Assembly: GCA_003973505.1 (NCBI GenBank)
Contig: QNXT01000226.1
Location: 1-13,199 of the forward strand
DNA length: 13,199 bases
From: Bacteroidota bacterium
Lineage (GTDB): Bacteria; Bacteroidota; Bacteroidia; Bacteroidales; UBA1556
Direction: 5' to 3'
The number at the start of each line of letters is the position of its first letter. Position 1 is the first letter of the stretch. Positions 8,011 through 13,199 of this stretch are shown piece after piece. Below the pieces are notes generated by a model. It was not told the origin of the DNA, ran no database searches, and was given only the letters and a program-made list of their open reading frames with translations. The position numbers and the translations under genes were made by a program.

Positions 8011-9405
8011 TTAGATAATATGGATAGCCTCGCCATAAGCATGTGCTACCGCTTCCATAACCGCTTCCGACATGGTGGGATGTGGATGAACTGCACTGAT
8101 AATTTCGGGACCTGTCATCTTCATTTTGCGAATAACCACCATCTCCGAAATCATTTCTGTAACATTATCACCTACCATAGAAGCTCCCAAAAGCAAATCG
8201 GTTTTCGAGTCGAAAATCACCTTTACAAAACCATCATTATTTCCACCAGCAGTAGCTTTTCCTGATGCTTTGAAAGGGAATTTTCCAATTTTCAATTCAA
8301 AACCAGCTTCGATAGCTTGTGCTTCCGTCATTCCCACAGAAGCCACTTCAGGAGTAGTATAAGTGCAAGCAGGAATATTGTCGTAGTCCATCAAATCGGG
8401 TTGGTGACCGGCGATTTTCTCCACAGCGATAATTCCCTCACGCGAAGCCACATGTGCCAATGCCGGACCGTGAACAATATCACCTATGGCATAAACACCT
8501 TCCACATTTGTTTTATAATGCTCATCTACCAACACTTTGCCCCTTTCGGTATTTATTCCCAATTCTTCCAAACCCAAATTTTCCAAATTGGTTTCTACAC
8601 CCACAGCAGAAAGTACCACATCGGCTTCCACAATCTCTTCACCCTTTTTGGTTTCAATATAAACTTTACATTTATCGCCTGATGTGTCCACTTTCGTAAC
8701 TGACGACTTAGTCATCACCTTCATTTTCATTTTCTTAAATGCACGAGCCAGATTTTTCGATGCATCTTCATCTTCCAAAGGCACTATATTAGGTAGATAT
8801 TCCACCAAGGTAACTTTAGTTCCTATGCTATGATAGAAATAAGCAAACTCAGAACCAATAGCACCTGAACCTACCACAACCATGGATTCGGGTTGTTTAT
8901 CCAAAGTCATCGCCTTGCGATAACCAAAAACCTTTTCTCCATCCATTTTCAAATTTGGAAGTTCTCTTGCACGTGCACCCGTAGCAATAATTATATTTTT
9001 TGCTTCATAATCCGTTGCGTTTCCATCGGCATCGGTAACTTCTACAACACTATTTGATTTCAATTTACCACTTCCCTCAAGCAAAGTAATTTTATGCTTC
9101 TTAAAAAGGAATTGCACTCCTTTACTCATATTGGCAGCTACGCCTCTACTTCGAGCCACAATAGCATTAAAATCAGCTTTTATCTCTCCTTCGATGAGCA
9201 ATCCATAATTCTCAGCATGCTTTGCATAATTATATACCTGAGCACTTTTCAAAAGAGCTTTCGTAGGAATACAGCCCCAATTTAAGCATATTCCACCCAC
9301 TTCGGCACGTTCTACAACAGCCACATTTTGACCTAATTGGGCCGCACGTATTGCAGCTACATAACCACCAGGTCCACTTCCTATTATGATAATATCAAAA
9401 TTCAT
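8011..9405 (-). CDS. lpdA: Dihydrolipoyl dehydrogenase (E3)
   Basis: FAD- and NAD-dependent flavoprotein that re-oxidises dihydrolipoyl groups for 2-oxoacid dehydrogenase complexes and the glycine cleavage system. Length 464 aa, normal. FAD-binding GSGPGGYVAAIRA (9-21), redox disulfide GGICLNWGCIPTK with Cys40 and Cys45, NAD-binding VVGSGAIGSEFAY (177-189), second FAD motif YAIGDI (305-310), and the C-terminal dimer domain ending in HPHPTMSE with the catalytic His442-Glu447 pair. No E1 or E2 genes are adjacent, so it is a stand-alone E3 here. ATG 9403-9405 is fixed by the FAD motif lying directly behind it. A perfect -7 element lies 25 bp upstream and a hairpin terminator directly downstream, so it may be monocistronic. 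Assignment is firm; which complex it serves is unknown. Confidence 0.96.
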   Translation of the reverse strand: MNFDIIIIGSGPGGYVAAIRAAQLGQNVAVVERAEVGGICLNWGCIPTKALLKSAQVYNYAKHAENYGLLIEGEIKADFNAIVARSRGVAANMSKGVQFLFKKHKITLLEGSGKLKSNSVVEVTDADGNATDYEAKNIIIATGARARELPNLKMDGEKVFGYRKAMTLDKQPESMVVVGSGAIGSEFAYFYHSIGTKVTLVEYLPNIVPLEDEDASKNLARAFKKMKMKVMTKSSVTKVDTSGDKCKVYIETKKGEEIVEADVVLSAVGVETNLENLGLEELGINTERGKVLVDEHYKTNVEGVYAIGDIVHGPALAHVASREGIIAVEKIAGHQPDLMDYDNIPACTYTTPEVASVGMTEAQAIEAGFELKIGKFPFKASGKATAGGNNDGFVKVIFDSKTDLLLGASMVGDNVTEMISEMVVIRKMKMTGPEIISAVHPHPTMSEAVMEAVAHAYGEAIHII

Positions 9406-9429
9406 ATATTTCTATTTTTGATTAGAGCA

Positions 9430-9437
9430 CAAAAGTA
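9430..9437 (-). promoter_or_regulatory. Bacteroidota -7 element of lpdA
   Basis: Minus strand TACTTTTG matches the TAnnTTTG consensus exactly and sits 25 bp before the lpdA ATG, giving a leader of roughly 15-20 nt. About 21 bp further upstream a GTTT could serve as an imperfect -33 box. Confidence 0.55.
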
Positions 9438-9657
9438 GAGAAAAAATAGGGTTTTATTAAACGATACATATTCTGTTTTGAGTGTGTTTTACTTTTTTTA
9501 ACTAATTCCTAAATCAATGCGCCCAACAATTTAATTTTATCAATTAATCATACTATTTGTATTCATTTTTGCTTGAACAAAAACGAATCAAAAATTCAAG
9601 GCCAAAAAAATCGTCCGCCCGCCCTTCCAAAATAATTTATTATCTAATAAAATAAGG

Positions 9658-9746
9658 TGATTAGCAACCTTGGTTCTCTTTTGGCTTTATTACATTTGGG
9701 AATAAGGATTTGTGCATACTTAATTTATGTTTCCTGTTGCTAATCA
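9658..9746. repeat. 11-bp perfect inverted repeat enclosing a ~67-nt stretch
   Basis: TGATTAGCAAC at 9658-9668 is the exact reverse complement of GTTGCTAATCA at 9736-9746. Inside, CTTTATT near 9685 and AATAAGG near 9701 can pair with a G-U to form a second stem. This could be the closing helix of a small structured RNA or a short non-autonomous element. No promoter or terminator was identified, so the strand is undecided. Confidence 0.4.
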
Positions 9747-9942
9747 AAACGCAAGCGATTTTATTGATAATAATATCATTTTGGAATTCCCACCTCACTT
9801 GCCCCGCTTTTTGGCCAAGCCCTACGCACCTTACGCATTAACATTTGAAATAATAAACACAACTTTTACAAAAGACTTAACGAATTCACACTAATATTTC
9901 GCTATTTGAAAACCTTGAGAAAACACCACTGCCCAAGCCATT

Positions 9943-9962
9943 TCAATCCGCTTACGGATTGA
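9943..9962. repeat. Small hairpin, 8-bp perfect stem
   Basis: TCAATCCG (9943-9950) and CGGATTGA (9955-9962) pair perfectly around a CTTA loop. It directly precedes the left arm of the large nested palindrome and is probably part of the same composite repeat. Confidence 0.5.
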
Positions 9963-9965
9963 TTA

Positions 9966-10128
9966 TGCGCCTTAGAAAAATGACGTAAAAAATAAGGGGG
10001 AGAAATCGTTAAAAACACAAAACTGTTTGACGCTCGTTAGCCATCCGTCTCATGACGGTTGGCTATAAGGAGGAGTTTTTTGTGTTTAGATTTATCACCA
10101 TTATTTTACGTCATTTTTCGTCAGCGCA
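9966..10128. repeat. Nested palindromic element of about 160 bp
   Basis: The outer arms, about 9966-10022 and 10076-10128, are imperfect reverse complements. Matching blocks include TGCGC at the tips, AAAAATGACGTAAAA (9976-9990 against 10105-10119) and AAACACAAAA near the inner end. At the centre is a second hairpin: 12-bp arms 10038-10049 (TAGCCATCCGTC) and 10054-10065 with one mismatch, around a TCAT loop. The whole would fold into one long stem with a capped hairpin. It lies between two divergent promoters, over 300 bp from either coding sequence. It resembles dispersed palindromic intergenic repeats of Bacteroidota; copy number elsewhere in the genome cannot be seen here. Confidence 0.65.
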
Positions 10129-10137
10129 GCTTTTTTG

Positions 10138-10161
10138 TTACTTTTTCAGCTGAAAAAGTAA
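10138..10161. repeat. 24-bp perfect palindrome
   Basis: Each half is TTACTTTTTCAG followed by its reverse complement, centred on the CAGCTG between 10149 and 10150. An imperfect extension (GCTTTTTT before, AAAAAGC after) widens it to about 10129-10167. It follows the large nested palindrome by 9 bp and probably belongs to the same composite intergenic repeat. Confidence 0.6.
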
Positions 10162-10304
10162 AAAGCAGGCCTTAAGCTTGACTGCGCATCAAAATAAATA
10201 ATAGCCTTTTTTAACTAAAGTTTTGCATCCCCATAACTTATCATTTAATATTTATCTATTATATTTTAATGGTTCGTTACATTTCATACCTTTTTGATTA
10301 TTAT

Positions 10305-10386
10305 AACTTTCCAAAAGTTACCTGCAAAATATCATCTAATGTTTGTCTGATAGTATAGTCTTTACATAGATAACTTTTGGAAAGTT
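10305..10386. repeat. 16-bp perfect inverted repeat flanking ~50 bp
   Basis: AACTTTCCAAAAGTTA (10305-10320) and TAACTTTTGGAAAGTT (10371-10386) are exact reverse complements. Each arm is itself nearly palindromic. The arrangement resembles a very short inverted-repeat element, but no target-site duplication is visible at the ends. It ends about 120 bp before the der promoter. Confidence 0.55.
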
Positions 10387-10399
10387 TAGCGAAAGCTAA
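10386..10399. repeat. Short stem with GAAA tetraloop
   Basis: TTAGC (10386-10390) and GCTAA (10395-10399) pair around GAAA, a GNRA-type loop if transcribed. It abuts the right arm of the 16-bp inverted repeat. A 5-bp stem alone is weak evidence of function. Confidence 0.3.
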
Positions 10400-10504
10400 C
10401 AACAAACACTAAACAAAAAATTTAGCTAAAATCTGTTATTTTCAAAAAGTTCGAAATAAAGAAAATGGCAAAATAATCAATAGAATACCTATTCCTATTA
10501 TTTG

Positions 10505-10512
10505 TAATTTTG
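10505..10512 (+). promoter_or_regulatory. Bacteroidota -7 element of the der operon
   Basis: TAATTTTG matches the TAnnTTTG consensus exactly, 24 bp before the der ATG, giving a leader of about 15-20 nt. No clear TTTG was found at the -33 position. Position and spacing mirror those of the lpdA promoter. Confidence 0.55.
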
Positions 10513-10536
10513 CAAACTATTTAATTTTAGAATAAT

Positions 10537-11844
10537 ATGAGTAATATAATAGCAATCGTCGGTCGTCCAAATGTAGGTAAATCTACTCTTTTCAATCGTT
10601 TGATTAAAAACAGACAGGCCATAGTGGAAGAATCGAGTGGAGTTACCCGTGACCGCCATTATGGAAAATCGGATTGGAATGGCAAAGAATTTTCTGTAAT
10701 CGACACAGGTGGATATGTGGTTGGGTCTGAAGATATATTTGAAGGAGAAATTCGTAAACAGGTTGACTTAGCTATTGATGAAGCGGATGTAATCATCTTT
10801 ATGGTTGAAGTTAAAACCGGATTATCGCCACTTGATGAAGAAGTTGCAGCCATTTTAAGAAAAACAAAGAAACCTGTTTTTCTTGTGGCCAATAAAGTTG
10901 ATAATACGCAAAGACTAAATGATATTCACGAGTTTTACAGTCTGGGACTCGGTGAAGTATATGGCATTTCGGCAATGAATGGTAGTGGTACTGGAGATTT
11001 ACTTGACGAAATCGTGAAAAAGTTTACTGATGATGAAGACGATGAAGCGGATTTAGATCTTCCCAAGATTGCGGTAGTTGGTCGTCCAAACGTTGGCAAA
11101 TCATCTCTTGTAAATGCATTATTGGGTGAAGAACGTAATATAGTAACATCCATTGCTGGTACTACGAGAGATTCATTATACACTCGATTTCAAGGTTTTG
11201 GTTTCGATTTTCAGTTGGTAGATACGGCTGGAATTCGTAAAAAGGCCAAAGTACACGACAATATTGAATACTACTCTACCCTACGATCCATTCGTGCCAT
11301 TGAGAAAAGTGATGTAATCATGTTGTTGCTTGATGCTGAAAATGGTTTCGAATCGCAGGATATGAGTATTTTCCAAATTGCTCAACGTAATCATAAAGGG
11401 ATTGTAATTTTAGTAAATAAATGGGATTTAATTGAAAAAGACCATAAAACAACCAAGTTGTATGAGGAACAAATTCGTAGTAGAATTGCTCCCTTTACAG
11501 ATGTGCCTATTATGTTTATCTCTGTATTAAACAAACAACGATTAATCAAGGCGTTGCAATTAGCAATAGATGTTTACGAACGTCGTACTACAAAAATCTC
11601 CACATCGAAGTTAAATAGAATAATGGGCGAAGAAATTGAAAACTACCCACCTCCAGCATGGAAAGGTAAATACATCCAAATAAAGTATATAACGCAATTG
11701 CCGATTCATTATCCTGCTTTTGTATTTTTCTGTAATCTACCTCAGTATATTCGTGATTCTTATAAACGATTTATTGAAAATAAACTACGTGAACATTTTG
11801 ATTTAACGGGAGTTCCTATTGAAATTTTCTTCCGTAAAAAATAA
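10537..11844 (+). CDS. der: Ribosome biogenesis GTPase Der (EngA)
   Basis: Essential double-GTPase that acts in maturation of the 50S ribosomal subunit. Length 435 aa, standard. First G domain: P-loop GRPNVGKST (9-17), DTGG (56-59), NKVD (119-122). A short acidic linker ([10 protein letters not shown], 165-174) joins it to the second G domain: GRPNVGKSS (182-190), DTAG (229-232), NKWD (294-297). The C-terminal KH-like RNA-binding domain covers about 350-435 and includes [19 protein letters not shown] (369-387). ATG 10537 is fixed by the P-loop starting eight residues in. First gene of the plus-strand operon, with the S4-domain gene following after 6 nt; both products act on ribosomes or rRNA. 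Assignment is firm. Confidence 0.97.
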   Translation: MSNIIAIVGRPNVGKSTLFNRLIKNRQAIVEESSGVTRDRHYGKSDWNGKEFSVIDTGGYVVGSEDIFEGEIRKQVDLAIDEADVIIFMVEVKTGLSPLDEEVAAILRKTKKPVFLVANKVDNTQRLNDIHEFYSLGLGEVYGISAMNGSGTGDLLDEIVKKFTDDEDDEADLDLPKIAVVGRPNVGKSSLVNALLGEERNIVTSIAGTTRDSLYTRFQGFGFDFQLVDTAGIRKKAKVHDNIEYYSTLRSIRAIEKSDVIMLLLDAENGFESQDMSIFQIAQRNHKGIVILVNKWDLIEKDHKTTKLYEEQIRSRIAPFTDVPIMFISVLNKQRLIKALQLAIDVYERRTTKISTSKLNRIMGEEIENYPPPAWKGKYIQIKYITQLPIHYPAFVFFCNLPQYIRDSYKRFIENKLREHFDLTGVPIEIFFRKK

Positions 11845-11850
11845 TATATC

Positions 11851-12222
11851 GTGGGCGTTAGAGTTGATAAATGGATTTGGGCAGTGCGCATATTTAAGTC
11901 GCGCTCGCTGGCAACCGAAGCTTGTAAAAGCGGCAAAGTAAGTATAGATGGAATTGCCCTTAAACCCTCTAGAATTGTTAATATTGGGGATATTATCGAG
12001 GTAAAAAAAGATCAGATAAACATGAGGCTCGAAGTGCTTGACATCCTTGAGAAACGTGTTGGAGCCAAACAGGTGAGTAAATTCATGAATGATCTTACCC
12101 CTAGCGAGGAGTATAATAAGATTGATTTATTAAAGAGTAAAAGCTTTGAATTCCGTAATAAAGGTATGGGAAGACCTACTAAAAAGGAACGAAGAGAAAT
12201 AAATATTTTTAAAGACAGATAA
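11851..12222 (+). CDS. hslR: Hsp15-like S4-domain RNA-binding protein
   Basis: Small basic RNA-binding protein, 123 aa, of the Hsp15/RqcP type. E. coli Hsp15 binds 50S subunits that carry stalled nascent chains; the same role is inferred here. The S4 domain is at about residues 3-58 (RVDKWIWAVRIFKSRSLATE, then SGKVSIDGIALKPS), and the basic C-terminal motif GRPTKKERREI (107-117) is typical of the family. The start must be GTG 11851: the only codons between it and the in-frame der stop are TAT and ATC, and the S4 domain starts two residues later. The rare start and 6-nt spacing suggest translational coupling to der. The next gene begins immediately at its stop codon. The symbol follows the E. 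coli homologue and is less certain than the family. Confidence 0.88.
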   Translation: MGVRVDKWIWAVRIFKSRSLATEACKSGKVSIDGIALKPSRIVNIGDIIEVKKDQINMRLEVLDILEKRVGAKQVSKFMNDLTPSEEYNKIDLLKSKSFEFRNKGMGRPTKKERREINIFKDR

Positions 12223-13199
12223 ATGAAAAAGCAAATATTAATAATGCTTTTTAGCATGATATTGGGTAGTGTTTTTGCTCAAAATATCAGCTATAATTGT
12301 AAAAAGAATGTTCTAATCATAAGTTATAATGTGGAGAATTTATTCGACACTATCGACGATCCACACAAACTCGATAATGAGTTTTTACCTCAAAGCAAAA
12401 AGAAATGGACAAGCAATCGTTATCAATCTAAAATCAACCATTTATCAAAAGTTATTTCAAGTATTGATTCGACTAAATTACCTGATATTATTTCCTTAGT
12501 GGAAGTGGAAAACAGGGCGGTGTTGGAAGATTTATCGCAGAATAAATCTCTAAAAAAAGCACATTATCAAATCGTACATAAAGAAAGTCCTGACCGCAGA
12601 GGTATCGATGTGGCTCTTCTTTACAATCCAAAAAAGTTTAAGCTTTTAAGTCAGCATTTCTATAAGGTTAGCTTAGCTGATGACGCCTACTTTAAGACTC
12701 GAGATATCCTTTATGCAAAACTCATTTTTAAGAAAACAAAGGACACCCTGCATATTTTTGTAAACCATTGGCCATCACGACGAGGCGGTCAGGAAAAGTC
12801 GGAGCACAAACGAGTACGAGCTGCAGAAGTATTGAAATCAGTAACCGATTCTTTATTCAAAGCTGATGGTAATCCCAGCATTATGATTATGGGCGATTTC
12901 AATGATGAGCCTACCGATAAAAGTATAACTGAAACATTGCAAGCCAAGCCTTTAAACAGTATTTCGAATGGTAATTTGTACAATCTTAGTTTAGCAAAAC
13001 ACTTAAAGAAAGAAGGTTCGTATTATTATTGGAAAACCAAGGAATGGAATATGATTGATCAATTAATAGTGAGTGGTCAACTTATTAATTCGAAAAAGGG
13101 ATTACAGCTAAAATCAAAAGATGTAATGATTTATCGACAAAACTTCTTTTTATATACTAATAAAAAAGGAGTACAATCACCCGCCAAAACCTACGGAGG
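12223..13199 (+). CDS. Secreted endonuclease/exonuclease/phosphatase family protein (3' end outside the window)
   Basis: The frame is open to the right edge; 325 codons are visible. MKKQILIMLFSMILGSVFAQ is a clear Sec signal peptide with likely cleavage after Ala19, so the protein is exported. The body has the metal-dependent EEP (DNase I-like) motifs in order: SYNVENLFDT (34-43, Asn36), SLVEVEN (91-97, metal ligand Glu94), RRGIDVALLY (125-134), NHWPSRRGG (181-189, catalytic His182) and MGDFNDEP (223-230, Asp225 and Asn227). WNMIDQLIVSG (about 276-286) matches the usual segment before the final catalytic SDH, which lies beyond the edge. The substrate could be DNA, a phosphoester or a phospholipid. 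ATG 12223 immediately follows the TAA of the S4 gene without any spacing, so translation is probably coupled. No functional link to der is known to me. Confidence 0.9.
   Translation, partial: MKKQILIMLFSMILGSVFAQNISYNCKKNVLIISYNVENLFDTIDDPHKLDNEFLPQSKKKWTSNRYQSKINHLSKVISSIDSTKLPDIISLVEVENRAVLEDLSQNKSLKKAHYQIVHKESPDRRGIDVALLYNPKKFKLLSQHFYKVSLADDAYFKTRDILYAKLIFKKTKDTLHIFVNHWPSRRGGQEKSEHKRVRAAEVLKSVTDSLFKADGNPSIMIMGDFNDEPTDKSITETLQAKPLNSISNGNLYNLSLAKHLKKEGSYYYWKTKEWNMIDQLIVSGQLINSKKGLQLKSKDVMIYRQNFFLYTNKKGVQSPAKTYG

Larger units (their letters stand above)
9438..10504. other. Gene-free intergenic region of about 1.1 kb rich in inverted repeats
   Basis: I found no credible coding sequence on either strand between the lpdA and der promoters. 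Frames are short and carry no recognisable motif, start context or codon bias. The middle (about 9560-10200) is less AT-rich than its borders and consists of repeat-like pieces, including a TTTTTGCTTGAACAAAAACG stretch near 9568 and TTGCCCCGCTTTTTGGCC near 9799, which resemble intergenic repeat fragments common in Bacteroidota (from memory). The individual structured elements are listed separately. No tRNA, known riboswitch or insertion sequence remnant was recognised. Confidence 0.7.

Noticed and set aside
3881..9405. The minus-strand block as a dedicated new pathway
   Set aside because: lpdA, a GT4 glycosyltransferase, ubiD and glsA are common genes without a shared substrate, separated by a hairpin and by separate promoters; this looks like ordinary gene order.
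9406..10536. A tRNA, RNase P RNA, tmRNA or known riboswitch in the gene-free region
   Set aside because: I looked for a T-loop GGTTCGA-type motif, CCA-adjacent acceptor stems and familiar riboswitch cores and found none.

Overview
The window is a join of two unrelated genomes. Bases 1 to about 3,290 look archaeal, and bases from about 3,300 to 13,199 look like a Bacteroidota genome, probably Bacteroidales. The evidence is an abrupt change in base composition (moderate GC with mostly AGA/AGG arginine codons, then clearly AT-rich), in gene types and in start signals, and a breakpoint that cuts one gene on each side. An assembly or binning chimera is the simplest explanation. A recent insertion of archaeal DNA cannot be excluded from the sequence alone.

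Archaeal part (all + strand): a membrane-anchored HtrA/Deg-type serine protease with one PDZ domain, then a complete tungsten-type aldehyde:ferredoxin oxidoreductase, then the first ~30 codons of an unrecognised gene that runs into the junction. A TACK archaeon (Bathyarchaeia-like) is my best guess, held weakly.

Bacteroidota minus-strand block, read from right to left: dihydrolipoyl dehydrogenase (lpdA), a strong AT-rich hairpin, a GT4 glycosyltransferase, a UbiD-family prFMN decarboxylase, glutaminase (glsA), and a small exported DUF302-like protein whose 3' end is lost at the junction. ubiD and glsA are 21 bp apart and probably co-transcribed. The DUF302-like gene has its own promoter.

A gene-free stretch of ~1.1 kb (9,406-10,536) separates this block from the plus-strand block. 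It carries the divergent promoters for lpdA and der and, between them, several inverted repeats: an 11-bp pair enclosing ~70 nt, a small hairpin, a large nested palindrome of ~160 bp, a 24-bp perfect palindrome, and a 16-bp inverted pair followed by a GAAA-loop hairpin.

Bacteroidota plus-strand block: der (ribosome assembly GTPase), an Hsp15-like S4 RNA-binding protein that starts with GTG 6 nt after the der stop, and a secreted endonuclease/exonuclease/phosphatase family protein whose ATG directly follows the S4 stop codon and which runs off the right edge. The tight packing indicates one operon.

I saw no tRNA, rRNA, CRISPR array, insertion sequence or defence system. I do not see a convincing new multi-gene system. 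The items most worth checking are the junction and the structured intergenic region.
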